Source of the DNA: Thermospira aquatica
GTDB taxonomy: Bacteria; Spirochaetota; Brevinematia; Brevinematales; Thermospiraceae
Assembly: GCF_023525255.1 (NCBI RefSeq)
Contig: NZ_CP073355.1
Coordinates: 930,001-994,000, forward strand
DNA: 64,000 bases
Reading direction: 5' to 3'
Both the position numbers and the translations under genes were made by a program. The notes below the pieces were generated by a model. The model was not told the DNA's origin. It made no database searches and saw only the letters and a program-made list of their open reading frames with translations. Positions within the stretch are counted from its first letter, which is position 1. Each line of letters starts with the position of its first letter. Below are positions 8,234 to 20,753 of the stretch, piece after piece.

Positions 8234-8947
8234 TTATGGCAGATCAAGTTTTGTTAAAGGCTCAAAAACACCTGGCACATCGGCGGGTGTAAGAGCTTCA
8301 GCACGCTTGTGGAATTCAGGAAGGATCGCCTGGAATGCCTTGTCCAGCCGGAGTTCTCGACTGTTGAAATCCTGTTTCAACATTTCCATTGTTTCAAAGG
8401 CAAGTTGCTTGAGATTTTTGAAAGCGTTTTTCTCGTTGAGGATCACCGTTGTCATGGCAAACATGAGAAGTCCTCCAGGGATGGCCCCAAGAGCCGTTGT
8501 ATCCATGGCAGGGTAGCAGATGCGAACTGCTTTGACCCCGTACTTTTGAGCGGCTCTATCCATACTTTCTCTCTGGAGGATTTTGGCGCCTGCAAGGGGA
8601 CCCATGCCATACACAGGATCATCCTTTTCAAAATCATAGTCGGCAAAAGCAACAACACTTACGCCTGATTTTAAAAGCCCTGCTTCAGCAAGTGGGTCAA
8701 CCCAGAGAGTTGTCGATGTCCCCATGAAGAGGTTGGTGCGTTCGATATCTTTTTCGTTGGCAACAGCCACATCAACGAGCCCGAGTTGACGGATGTTTTC
8801 CAGTTTGCTAAAATCGGGGTACTGAAGCACGGGATGGAAAGCAACATCAATATCGCGAACCTGTGTTGGGCCGTACTGTTCATAGCGCTTGGTTGCACCT
8901 GCAGCAATACCGTTGATAAGATGGACCACTTTGTACTTTTGTTTCAA
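8234..8947 (-). CDS. FabV/Ter-like enoyl reductase, C-terminal part (after frameshift)
   Basis: 237 residues in the frame that continues the upstream open frame ending at 8944. Reading upstream of the nominal TTG at 8947, the same frame gives WCDTL before KQKYKVV, so the two pieces join naturally if one base is restored near 8950-8965. Features reminiscent of FabV/Ter trans-2-enoyl reductases: YKVVHLINGIAAGA (strand with NG), ...VYGMGPLAGAKILQRES (Tyr with downstream Gly-x-Gly and Lys) and a C-terminal RELRLDKAF...LTPADVPGVFEPL segment. The similarity is distant and the substrate unknown. No ribosome-binding site precedes TTG, supporting a frameshifted single gene of about 350 residues. Confidence 0.5.
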   Translation of the reverse strand: MKQKYKVVHLINGIAAGATKRYEQYGPTQVRDIDVAFHPVLQYPDFSKLENIRQLGLVDVAVANEKDIERTNLFMGTSTTLWVDPLAEAGLLKSGVSVVAFADYDFEKDDPVYGMGPLAGAKILQRESMDRAAQKYGVKAVRICYPAMDTTALGAIPGGLLMFAMTTVILNEKNAFKNLKQLAFETMEMLKQDFNSRELRLDKAFQAILPEFHKRAEALTPADVPGVFEPLTKLDLP

Positions 8948-9285
8948 GGTGTCGCACCATGTCCTGCCTTTGCAGCCTCTCTTTTGAAAGCCTGAACATG
9001 GTAGTGACCGATCTGCATACTTTCTCGGTCATAATGTACCGCATACACGGGAATCTTTTCTCCAAAGAGGAGCTGAATGGCTACAGCTCGAAGAATCCCG
9101 TTGGAACCACCAAGCAAGAGTACGACATGGTCATCGGGAAGTTTGATTCCCATGGGTTTGACTGTAGCAAGCTGCCTGGCCAGAAGCTCGTCAGCGGCCT
9201 TTTGTCCTTCTTCTTTCAGAATCTTGGCGAGTTCTCGGATATTGATGCCTCCGAGTGGCTTTTTTTCAAATGTTTGAAGTGACAT
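8944..9285 (-). CDS. FabV/Ter-like enoyl reductase, N-terminal part (before frameshift)
   Basis: 113 residues. ATG 9285 has GGAGG upstream, so this is the genuine start. A glycine-rich nucleotide-binding loop, VVLLLGGSNGI, is followed by ...YHVQAFKREAAKAG, resembling the segment of Ter/FabV that runs from LGCSNGYG to the EAAKREG helix. It ends at TGA 8944-8946 just where the C-terminal frame begins. One missing base (or two extra) would fuse the halves. It lies 25 nt downstream of trxA and is likely co-transcribed. Whether the break is real decay or a sequencing error cannot be told here. Confidence 0.5.
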   Translation of the reverse strand: MSLQTFEKKPLGGINIRELAKILKEEGQKAADELLARQLATVKPMGIKLPDDHVVLLLGGSNGILRAVAIQLLFGEKIPVYAVHYDRESMQIGHYHVQAFKREAAKAGHGATP

Positions 9286-9310
9286 TTCTACCTCCGCTTT
9301 TATGGTTGTT

Positions 9311-9619
9311 TTATCGATGACTTTGGATCCATTGTTTGAGTCTCTCTTTGGATATGGTGCCTACATGGGTGGCCACAGGTTGTCCTTTATGAAAGAGAAT
9401 GAGAGCAGGTATGCTGCTTATGCCAAAACGCATAGCAAGTTCTCCCTCTTCATCTACATTGACCTTGGCAAAGGTAATATCTGGCATCTCCTGAGCGGTT
9501 TGCTCAAAGATAGGGGCAAGCATAAGACAGGGGCGACACCATTCTGCCCAGAAGTCCACAATAACCCATTCTTTTGTTTGGATGGTTTTTTCAAAATTAC
9601 TGCTTTGCAAAACTTCCAT
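9311..9619 (-). CDS. trxA: Thioredoxin
   Basis: 102 residues, the standard thioredoxin length. The active site reads WCRPC instead of the usual WCGPC, a variant that shifts redox potential in known thioredoxins. Other conserved features: FWAEW, KVNVDEE, FGISSIPALILF with the cis-Pro, and a C-terminal helix. The ribosome-binding site GAGGAGG is ideal. It has its own strong promoter at 9648-9676 and heads the reductase unit. Confidence 0.95.
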   Translation of the reverse strand: MEVLQSSNFEKTIQTKEWVIVDFWAEWCRPCLMLAPIFEQTAQEMPDITFAKVNVDEEGELAMRFGISSIPALILFHKGQPVATHVGTISKERLKQWIQSHR

Positions 9620-9647
9620 GGGTTCCTCCTCTGTTTTTTGCCTATTT

Positions 9648-9676
9648 AGGATAACAGAGATTTTTGGTTATGTCAA
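9648..9676 (-). promoter_or_regulatory. Sigma-70 promoter of trxA
   Basis: On the minus strand TTGACA (9671-9676), 17-nt spacer, TATCCT (9648-9653), about 30 nt before the trxA ribosome-binding site. The region 9677-9755 upstream is AT-rich with no gene. Confidence 0.75.
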
Positions 9677-9755
9677 ATTTTTCTTTCTCCCCCTCTCTTC
9701 TTTCTCCTTTACTTCAAATGGTTTAAATCATTTCAAAAAAAATTTCAGAAACCTC

Positions 9756-11154
9756 CCCGTTGCGTCAAATAAAAAAGTACTCGAAATTCGAATCATTGCC
9801 TCATAAAAAAAAGTACTCAAAAATTCCATACAGTTTCCTCCAAATTTTTGTTTTTTACATTCTTTTTCTTTTGAAGGCTGAAAAGTTTTCTCTGGCAAGC
9901 TGTAATTTTTTGTCTTAGGTGAAACAAATCGAGAGCCTTATAAAGCCTTGTTAGGCGTTCCTTTTGTGCCTCACTTACATAAGAGCTTTCTAAAAGCCGC
10001 TGGTAGGGAGTTTTAATATCATCATGCTTCTTTGCACCTGCTTCCGATTTCTTTTTCTCTGTCATTTTCATAACCGGTTGAAAAAAGTTGGCATAAAGCC
10101 TGAGATACGCATAGAGTCGGTTCAAGTAGTAGACTTCTTCCTCGGTATCGTAGCGGAAGTATCCAACATTCTGGCGGACTATGGAATAGTTTTTCTGCTC
10201 AACGTAGCAGTTATCATTGGAACGGGAGCTTCTTCCTCTTGTAAATTTTATCTGGTTCTTCTCACACCAATCACGCAGAGGATGATTAATAAATTCAGCA
10301 CCGGTATCAGAATCAATTCCCCGTAAATCAAAAGGAAGTCTTTTGACTTTTTCTATGGCTTCTCTTACCCATTTTGAAGCCTTGTTTTTGATTGCCACAA
10401 GTTCTGTCCAACCGCTCCAAACATCCACCATATTTAATGTTTGAGCAAAATCTCCCCGGCTATTTCCTCCCTCATGGGCAACCAGATCAATCTCCATGAA
10501 CCCAGGGCAATTTTCATCCCACTCTGCCCACGTGCGTATAGCTATTTGTTGCTTTAATAGCGTTCCAGGCTTTGTACCTTTTCGTCCTTTTATCTCAAGC
10601 TTTTTACGCTCATGCTTCAAAAGTCGGTCAATACTTGAGGCACTTATATGGCGCAAGTTTTCTATAGCCTGTGGAGAACCGTGGAGATGTCCGTTTGCTA
10701 AGAGATTATCTAAAACTTCATTTAAAATTGGCTTTAAACGTTTGCCACACATGTAGTTTTCAATTTCCCAGACCTTTTTTAGAAGTTTTAGTTCCTCTTC
10801 GCCGAATTTTTTTCTTTCTGCCAGGTCTTTTGCCCTTCTTGGCTATGTCGGCTTTTAAGGTAATTTTTCTTGCCTACATAGATGGTTTTTCCGTGTTGCC
10901 TCAAGAGCCTGGCGGCATAGTTTCGATTTTTAGGCCTGTTATCCTCACAAAATAATCCAGTATCTCCTTTTTCTCCTTTTTGTTGGCTTTTTGATACTCT
11001 TTCGTTTCCCTGTAAATAGGTCTCCTTTCAAACATCGCTAATTCCACCTTTTACCTCCAGTTCTTTGAACTGGATTATTTTACACAAATTTAAAGTACTT
11101 TTTTATTTTGAAGCAACGTTCCCTTTTCGAGTACTTTTATTATGAAGCAATTCG
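9756..11154 (-). mobile_element. Insertion sequence, copy A (degenerate), upstream of rrn promoter
   Basis: 1399 bp with the target duplication ACCTC at 9751-9755 and 11155-11159. The element starts CCCGTTGCG and ends GCAATTCG. Each end carries two direct copies of a TTGC-N-TCA...AAGTACT motif about 35 bp apart (likely transposase sites). It encodes one rve-type DDE transposase on the minus strand, which is damaged in this copy. Its 5' end stops exactly 5 bp before the TTGACA of the rRNA promoter. Copies B (16225-17631) and C (37290-38749) are near-identical. Confidence 0.93.
9817..11047 (-). pseudogene. DDE transposase, frameshifted copy A
   Basis: Same transposase as in copies B and C but interrupted. 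From 10752 down to 9817 the frame is open (311 residues) and holds the catalytic region: MEIDLVAHEGG (first Asp), GIDSDTGAEF (second Asp), VEQKN (Glu). The N-terminal third is broken by one-base changes at T-runs (about 10812, 10856 and 10935) and by small losses such as the three bases near 11005. Within the catalytic half, three bases are missing near 10340 (KVKRLPF for KVKGRLPF), and indels near 10030-10050 change EKKRIGSKVQKK to a scrambled version. The gene is probably dead, unless the indels are consensus errors. Confidence 0.8.
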
Positions 11155-11159
11155 ACCTC

Positions 11160-11188
11160 TTGACAAAGGCAGGAAAATATGGTATAAT
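11160..11188 (+). promoter_or_regulatory. rRNA operon promoter, abutting IS copy A
   Basis: TTGACA (11160-11165), 17-nt spacer, TATAAT (11183-11188): a perfect sigma-70 consensus. The IS target duplication (11155-11159) touches the -35 box, so any natural UP element has been replaced by the IS terminus. The leader 11189-11322 has no gene. Confidence 0.9.
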
Positions 11189-11256
11189 AATAGTCCACGC
11201 TACGACTGAGTGTATGTGAGAGGTTGTAGGGTTGGTTTTTTTTGAGAGGAGATAGT

Positions 11257-11270
11257 ACTGAGGTGAGGGA
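11257..11270 (+). other. 16S rRNA processing stem, 5' half
   Basis: ACTGAGGTGAGGGA here pairs with TCCCTCATCTCAGT at 12861-12874 just after the 16S gene (one G-U pair). It is the expected RNase III-type stem that loops out the 16S precursor. Confidence 0.7.
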
Positions 11271-11322
11271 CAACGAACAAGTAAGCTAGGACAAGCTTTG
11301 AAGTTATGGAATTGAGATATTC

Positions 11323-12844
<1,522 letters not shown>

Positions 12845-12903
12845 TAGGGAGATTTGATAGTCCCTCATCTCAGTTTGTTTTTATAGGTTGAGTTTTTAGG
12901 ATT

Positions 12904-12977
12904 GGGAGTATAGCTCAGGTGGTTAGAGCGCAGCCCTGATAAGGCTGAGGTCAATGGTTCGAGGCCATTTACTCCCA
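12904..12977 (+). tRNA. tRNA-Ile (GAT)
   Basis: Cloverleaf with acceptor GGGAGTA/TACTCCC, anticodon loop CTGATAA giving GAT, T-arm GGTTCGAGG. CCA is not encoded. Located in the 16S-23S spacer as is usual. Confidence 0.95.
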
Positions 12978-12984
12978 GTGTGAT

Positions 12985-13057
12985 GGGGATATAGCTCAGC
13001 TGGGAGAGCACCTGCCTTGCAAGCAGGGGGTCAGGGGTTCAAATCCCCTTATCTCCA
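12985..13057 (+). tRNA. tRNA-Ala (TGC)
   Basis: Acceptor GGGGATA/TATCTCC with one G-U pair, anticodon loop CTTGCAA giving TGC, T-arm GGTTCAAAT. No encoded CCA. Second spacer tRNA, 7 nt after tRNA-Ile. Confidence 0.95.
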
Positions 13058-13126
13058 GTTTTTTTGATAGGGAAAGGGATATATTGGATATATTGAGATA
13101 AGACAGGACATAGGACTGAGGTAAAA

Positions 13127-15988
<2,862 letters not shown>

Positions 15989-16025
15989 TACAAGTCAGTC
16001 TCCTGTCTTATCATTGTTTTTATTT

Positions 16026-16132
16026 GCTCTCGACCATAGCGGAGGGGGTACACCCGGTCCCATTCCGAACCCGGAAGTTAAGCCCTCCGTCGCCGATGAT
16101 ACTCCGTCAGGGGGAAAGTAGGTGTCGAGAGC
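16026..16132 (+). rRNA. rrf: 5S ribosomal RNA
   Basis: About 107 nt with terminal helix GCTCTCGAC/GTCGAGAGC, the CCCATTCCGAACCCGG block and GAAGTTAAGCCC. The helix runs straight into TTTTTTTATTTT, so the 3' strand of the terminal helix plus the T-run may also serve as terminator. 16133-16224 holds nothing else. Confidence 0.95.
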
Positions 16133-16285
16133 TTTTTTTATTTTGCACTTATTCTTTTTTTGATATTCTTACAATTCCTTTGAGGTTCTTTTTTCCCAAG
16201 GTTATTGTTCTTTCGGTTAAAAATCCCGTTGCGTCAAATAAAAAAGTACTCGAAATTCGAATCATTGCCTCATAAAAAAAAGTAC

Positions 16286-17524
16286 TCAAAAATTCCATAC
16301 AGTTTCCTCCAAATTTTTGTTTTTTACATTCTTTTTCTTTTGAAGGCTGAAAAGTTTTCTCTGGCAAGCTGTAATTTTTTGTCTTAGGTGAAACAAATCG
16401 AGAGCCTTATAAAGCCTTGTTAGGCGTTCCTTTTGTGCCTCACTTACATAAGAGCTTTCTAAAAGCCGCTGGTAGGGAGTTTTAATATCATCATGCTTCT
16501 TTTGCACCTTGCTTCCGATTCTCTTTTTCTCTGTCATTTTCATAACCGGTTGAAAAAAGTTGGCATAAAGCCTGAGATACGCATAGAGTCGGTTCAAGTA
16601 GTAGACTTCTTCGTCGGTATCGTAGCGGAAGTATCCAACATTCTGGCGGACTATGGAATAGTTTTTCTGCTCAACGTAGCAGTTATCATTGGAACGGGAG
16701 CTTCTCCCCCTTGTAAATTTTATCTGGTGCTTCTCACACCAATCACGCAGAGGATGATTAATAAATTCAGCACCGGTATCAGAATCAATTCCCCGTAAAT
16801 CAAAAGGAAGTCTTCCTTTGACTTTTTCTATGGCTTCTCTTACCCATTTTGAAGCCTTGTTTTTGATTGCCACAAGCTCTGTCCAACCGCTCCAAACATC
16901 CACCATATTTAATGTTTGAGCAAAATCTCCCCGGCTATTTCCTCCCTCATGGGCAACCAGATCAATCTCCATGAACCCAGGGCAATTTTCATCCCACTCT
17001 GCCCACGTGCGTATAGCTATTTGTTGCTTTAACAACGTTCCAGGCTTTGTACCTTTTCGTCCTTTTATCTCAAGCTTTTTACGCTCATGTTTCAAAAGTC
17101 GGTCAATACTTGAGGCACTTATATGGCGCAAGTTTTCTATAGCCTGTGGAGAACCGTGGAGATGTCCGTTTGCTAAGAGATTATCTAAAACTTCATTTAA
17201 AATTGGCTTTAAACGTTTGCCACACATGTAGTTTTCAATTTCCCAGACCTTTTTTAGAAGTTTTAGTTCCTCTTCGCCGAATTTTTTCTTTCTGCCAGGT
17301 CTTTTGCCCTTCTTGGCTATGTCGGCTTTAAGGTAATTTTTCTTGCCTACATAGATGGTTTTTCCGTGCTGCCTCAAGAGCCTGGCGGCATAGTTTCGAT
17401 TTTTTAGGCCTGTTATCCTCACAAAATAATCCAGTATCTCCATTTTTTCCTTTTTGCTGGCTTTTTGATACTCTTTCGCCGTTTCCCTGTAAATAGGTCT
17501 CCTTTCAAACATCGCTAATTCCAC
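16286..17524 (-). CDS. DDE (rve-type) transposase of IS copy B
   Basis: 412 residues. N-terminal helix-turn-helix-like DNA-binding region (EKMEILDYFVRITGLKNRN) with a basic GKRPGRKKKFG linker, then an RNase H-like integrase core: MEIDLVAHEGG (Asp), GIDSDTGAEFIN (Asp), NDNCYVEQKN (Glu), followed by VGYFRYDT and a helical C-terminus with TPYQRLL. The family resembles the widespread rve transposases of the IS481/unclassified group; I cannot name it exactly. GTG 17524 has GGAGG about 6 nt upstream; ATG 17512 is an alternative. The palindrome CCAGTTCTTTGAACTGG at 17534-17550 overlaps the ribosome-binding site. Confidence 0.92.
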   Translation of the reverse strand: MELAMFERRPIYRETAKEYQKASKKEKMEILDYFVRITGLKNRNYAARLLRQHGKTIYVGKKNYLKADIAKKGKRPGRKKKFGEEELKLLKKVWEIENYMCGKRLKPILNEVLDNLLANGHLHGSPQAIENLRHISASSIDRLLKHERKKLEIKGRKGTKPGTLLKQQIAIRTWAEWDENCPGFMEIDLVAHEGGNSRGDFAQTLNMVDVWSGWTELVAIKNKASKWVREAIEKVKGRLPFDLRGIDSDTGAEFINHPLRDWCEKHQIKFTRGRSSRSNDNCYVEQKNYSIVRQNVGYFRYDTDEEVYYLNRLYAYLRLYANFFQPVMKMTEKKRIGSKVQKKHDDIKTPYQRLLESSYVSEAQKERLTRLYKALDLFHLRQKITACQRKLFSLQKKKNVKNKNLEETVWNF

Positions 17525-17533
17525 CTTTTACCT

Positions 17534-17550
17534 CCAGTTCTTTGAACTGG
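17534..17550 (-). promoter_or_regulatory. Hairpin overlapping the transposase ribosome-binding site
   Basis: CCAGTTC-AAA-GAACTGG on the coding strand; the 3' arm supplies the GG of the GGAGG ribosome-binding site. It can hide the site in read-through transcripts, a known way for insertion sequences to limit transposition. The same palindrome is at 11057-11073 in copy A but destroyed in copy C. Confidence 0.5.
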
Positions 17551-17636
17551 ATTATTTTACACAAATTTAAAGTACTTTTTTATTTTGAAGCAACGTTCCC
17601 TTTTCGAGTACTTTTATTATGAAGCAATTCGAAAAT

Positions 17637-17665
17637 TTGACTTTCCTTTTTATTTATGTCATAAT
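17637..17665 (+). promoter_or_regulatory. Promoter of ktrA-like/thiL operon, abutting IS copy B
   Basis: TTGACT (17637-17642), 17-nt spacer, CATAAT (17660-17665). The IS target duplication touches the -35 box. Distance to the start codon at 17731 is about 60 nt. Confidence 0.75.
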
Positions 17666-17730
17666 TAGTTGATTAGGTAAAAGGGTTAACTTAGGTGCGT
17701 AGAAGTTAACTACGGAGAAGGGGTTTTCCC

Positions 17731-18465
17731 ATGAGAGACGAAATGATGCGTCAAGATTTTCTTATTATTGGGGTAGGGACTTTTGGAAATCATCTTGCTC
17801 AGGCACTCTTGACACAAGGAGTTTCTCTTTTGTTGATAGATGTAAACGAGAAAAATCTTGAACCTTTTAAAGAAAGAGAAAATTGTGCGGTAAGAATATG
17901 TGATGCCACACAAGAGGAAGCTTTAAGGCAGGTCATCGAAGATAGTCAAATAGAGTATGCAGTTATATGTATTGGAGAAAATATTACGGCAAGTATTCTT
18001 ATAGCATTGCTTCTCAAAAACAATAATATTCTCAATATCTATGCTCGAGCTAATACGCCGGAACATGCTGCTATCTTAAGACTTATCGGAGTGACGGAGA
18101 TTATTCAACCAGAACTTGAAACCGCTCAGAAATGGGCTAGAACCTTGGTGAATCAAGGTGAGCTTGTTGTGTCTTATCAAGAACTTAGCCAGGATTATGT
18201 CGTCGTTGAACTTTCAGCCACAAGTCCTCTCATGTATCGAAGCATTGAAGAGCTGGATCTCAGACAAAAGTTTCATCTTAACATTGTTGGTATTCGTCAT
18301 CGTGAAGAGAGTTTAACTGAGAATTTTACGCCTGTGTTTTCAGATGTTCTCTATATACCACCGGATCCAAAGTATATGTTTCATGAGGGAGATCGTCTTA
18401 TTGTTGCTGGTAAGATCAATGATATCAACAAGTTCAAAGATTTTCTCCTAGGTAAGGCTTTATGA
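17731..18465 (+). CDS. KtrA/TrkA-type potassium-uptake regulatory protein
   Basis: 244 residues. An N-terminal RCK-N Rossmann domain has IIGVGTFGNHLAQAL and the acidic strand end LLIDVNE; the pattern CDATQEEAL and YAVICIGEN is standard for KtrA/TrkA. An RCK-C domain follows from about residue 160 (MYRSIEELDLRQKFHLNIVGI ... FHEGDRLIVAG). It gates a membrane K+ channel subunit (KtrB/TrkH) in response to nucleotides, but no such subunit is in the window. AGGGG about 8 nt before ATG 17731. thiL overlaps its stop by ATGA. Confidence 0.88.
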   Translation: MRDEMMRQDFLIIGVGTFGNHLAQALLTQGVSLLLIDVNEKNLEPFKERENCAVRICDATQEEALRQVIEDSQIEYAVICIGENITASILIALLLKNNNILNIYARANTPEHAAILRLIGVTEIIQPELETAQKWARTLVNQGELVVSYQELSQDYVVVELSATSPLMYRSIEELDLRQKFHLNIVGIRHREESLTENFTPVFSDVLYIPPDPKYMFHEGDRLIVAGKINDINKFKDFLLGKAL

Positions 18466-19424
18466 ACCAAAAGGGTTCTCATTCTGTTTACGGAGAGTTC
18501 GGCTGGATTCAACGTATTCGGACCTTGTTGGGGGTTCCCCGTCATGGCGGTATTGGTATAGGTGATGATGCTGCAGTTCTCCCGGGTGGGTGGTTATGGA
18601 CTACTGATGCTCTTGTCGAGGGAGTTCATTTTCTTTCCTCTTGGCCCATGGAGGGTGTGGGGTACAAGTCGCTTGCATGTAATGTAAGCGATATTGTCGC
18701 CATGGGAGGCAAGCCTTTGTATGTTCTTCTGACTTCGGGCTTATCAAGTGATTTTGGAGATGAAAAGTATGAGGGCTTCTTAATGGGACTCGACAAAGCT
18801 CTCAGAGATTTTGATGTTGCTCTCATGGGGGGAGATACGGTTCGTTCAGAAACGGTGTTTTTTTCGCTTACGGTTATTGGTCAGGCTTTTTCTACACCTG
18901 TCTTGCGTTCAGGAGCACGTCCTGGGGATATTATTTATGTGACAGGGGTACTCGGAGAAAGTGCACTTGGTCTGGATATACTTCTGGGAAAAAATGTAGC
19001 CCTTTCTCAACCGGAAAAATATGTCAATCGACACTTTTATCCGCCTTCTCGAATAGCTGTGATGAAGAAGCTTCTCGAAAAATACACCATATCAGCAGCC
19101 ATAGACTGCAGTGATGGTTTTCTTGCGGATATAGACCATATTGCAGAGGAAAGTGGTGTAGGGTATGAGATAGAGCTTTCTCGACTTCCTGGACCCATCG
19201 GACTGTCAGGGGGCAAGACTCCTACAGAGTTTCCATGGACATATATTCTTTCGGGAGGTGAGGACTATGAGATCATTTTTACTTCTCCGGAGGTTCTTCC
19301 CTCTTCGCTTGCTGATATACCGATAACCTCCATAGGATATATTACACCTTACGAAAAAAAACTTCTCTGGAGAGGAGAGGTTTTTGAGGCCGATCTTCTT
19401 CCAAGAGGATATACACATTTTTAA
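18462..19424 (+). CDS. thiL: Thiamine-monophosphate kinase
   Basis: Phosphorylates thiamine phosphate to thiamine diphosphate. 320 residues with the family motifs GIGDDAAVLPGG, TTDALVEGVHF, NVSDIVAMGG (Mg/ATP site), MGGDTVRS, VTGVLGESALG, SAAIDCSDGFLADI and ILSGGEDYEI. Starts by ATGA overlap with the KtrA-like gene, so the two are coupled. yjbQ (50660) is a thiamine-linked family elsewhere in the window. Confident. Confidence 0.95.
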   Translation: MNQKGSHSVYGEFGWIQRIRTLLGVPRHGGIGIGDDAAVLPGGWLWTTDALVEGVHFLSSWPMEGVGYKSLACNVSDIVAMGGKPLYVLLTSGLSSDFGDEKYEGFLMGLDKALRDFDVALMGGDTVRSETVFFSLTVIGQAFSTPVLRSGARPGDIIYVTGVLGESALGLDILLGKNVALSQPEKYVNRHFYPPSRIAVMKKLLEKYTISAAIDCSDGFLADIDHIAEESGVGYEIELSRLPGPIGLSGGKTPTEFPWTYILSGGEDYEIIFTSPEVLPSSLADIPITSIGYITPYEKKLLWRGEVFEADLLPRGYTHF

Positions 19425-19435
19425 AGGGGCAATGT

Positions 19436-20677
19436 ATGAAAAGATTTTCTCTTTTTCTGTTTCTGGTTGTAGGAGTTTTCGGCTATGCCGATCTCCAGGT
19501 GATAACCAACAGTGGAGCCTTTTTTGGGCTGTATGATGACACAGCTTTTGGTTTTACGTATGGACTTCAACCCAACCATACCTTTCTCAAAGCTAACCGG
19601 CCTCCAACTTCTCTGGTTCTCATGCTTATTGATGGGAAAATTATTCCTGTTGGTTCTTCGGTGGGTTTTTTCAATCAGAGACCTGTGGTGACCAATGGCC
19701 AACTGTATGTTCTCTGGGAAGCTAGAGAACTCCAGTGGAAAATTTTTATTAAGCCACTTTTCAAGCCGGAATTGGGAGATGGGTTTCTCGTTACTTTTGA
19801 GGTGACCAATATCGAAAAGAAAAGTAAGAGCCTTGGAATACAGGTGCTTTTTGACGTGGTTTTACCTTTGGCTGATCCTGTAGGGGTTGCCAATCATGTC
19901 ACGAAAATTACGCAAGAAAGTCTTTTTCAGGGGAAATCCATGATTACTCAGTGTGCCTTTTATAGTCAGCAGACCAATCTTCCGGGATTTACCCTTGTAG
20001 CTCAGGAACCCATCTGGCAAAAGCTTGCCATAGCGGAGTGGAAGCAGCTCTATGATTATCTGGGTGATGCCCCCATACGTAAAAAAGCTCTTTTTACACC
20101 GATTTCTGCAGCAGGAGTTGCCTTGTTCTATCCCGTTCAAAAAATTGAAGCGTATGGGAAGATGGCTCTTTCCTACTGGATTGGGGTATCTCTTCCCCCT
20201 GAAGGTATTGTCAAACAGGCACTTCCCGTTGTTACGAAAAAAGAAGTTGTCGAACAAACAAATCAACCCCGCGTGGAAGAAACTCCTCCCCAGGAAGTGA
20301 CCAAACAGAAAGAGGAGCCCCCGGCCCCGCTCAATCTTCCCACCCAATGGGAGTTATGCCTTGACCGTTTTGAACTTAACAGGGATCTTCTTACTCCAGA
20401 GCATGAACAGAAACTTCGAGAGTGGTTTGAAAGTCTTCCGGAGAGAAACACCCTTGTATTTTCCATTACCGGACATACGGATTCAAAGGGAAGCACACGT
20501 TACAATCTCGTATTGGCAAGGAAGAGAGCTGAAGCAGTGGCACGTTGGTTGCAATCTCAGGGAGTTCCTTCTAAGAATCTTGTTATTCTCTCGCGTGGAG
20601 AATCTGAGCCGGTTTCAGCGAATGATGATGCGCTTAACCGGCGTGTTGAAATAGTTGCAAAAAGAAAAACACCCTAA
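19436..20677 (+). CDS. Exported protein with C-terminal OmpA-like peptidoglycan-binding domain
   Basis: 413 residues. Signal peptide MKRFSLFLFLVVGVFGYA. Residues about 20-260 form a beta-rich domain with no family I recognise (TNIEKKSKSLGIQVLFDVVLPL). Residues about 265-305 are a Pro/Glu/Lys linker, then an OmpA/Pal-type domain with FSITGHTDSKGSTRYN, LARKRAEAVARWL, and NRRVEIVAK; the Asp and Arg that bind diaminopimelate are present. It likely tethers the cell envelope to peptidoglycan. Starts 12 nt after thiL with GGGG upstream. Confidence 0.85.
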   Translation: MKRFSLFLFLVVGVFGYADLQVITNSGAFFGLYDDTAFGFTYGLQPNHTFLKANRPPTSLVLMLIDGKIIPVGSSVGFFNQRPVVTNGQLYVLWEARELQWKIFIKPLFKPELGDGFLVTFEVTNIEKKSKSLGIQVLFDVVLPLADPVGVANHVTKITQESLFQGKSMITQCAFYSQQTNLPGFTLVAQEPIWQKLAIAEWKQLYDYLGDAPIRKKALFTPISAAGVALFYPVQKIEAYGKMALSYWIGVSLPPEGIVKQALPVVTKKEVVEQTNQPRVEETPPQEVTKQKEEPPAPLNLPTQWELCLDRFELNRDLLTPEHEQKLREWFESLPERNTLVFSITGHTDSKGSTRYNLVLARKRAEAVARWLQSQGVPSKNLVILSRGESEPVSANDDALNRRVEIVAKRKTP

Positions 20678-20691
20678 AAAAACATAAGATA

Positions 20692-20719
20692 TTGAAATTT
20701 TTTTAAAAATGTGTATAAT
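20692..20719 (+). promoter_or_regulatory. Sigma-70 promoter of the 21-residue-repeat gene
   Basis: TTGAAA (20692-20697), 16-nt spacer, TATAAT (20714-20719), about 35 nt before the ATG at 20754, which has AAAGGAGGG upstream. Confidence 0.7.
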
Positions 20720-20753
20720 GTAAAGGTGCAAAGAACAGATAAAGGAGGGCCCT

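Larger units (their letters stand above)
16225..17631 (-). mobile_element. Insertion sequence, copy B (intact), downstream of rrn
   Basis: 1407 bp, bounded by a perfect 5-bp duplication AAAAT (16220-16224 and 17632-17636). One end (transposase 3' side) carries direct repeats at 16229-16250 and about 16265-16286; the other carries them at 17571-17593 and 17607-17627, each of the form TTGC-N-TCA...AAGTACT. One intact transposase. Its 5' end lies 5 bp from TTGACT, the -35 box of the ktrA-thiL promoter. Confidence 0.95.
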
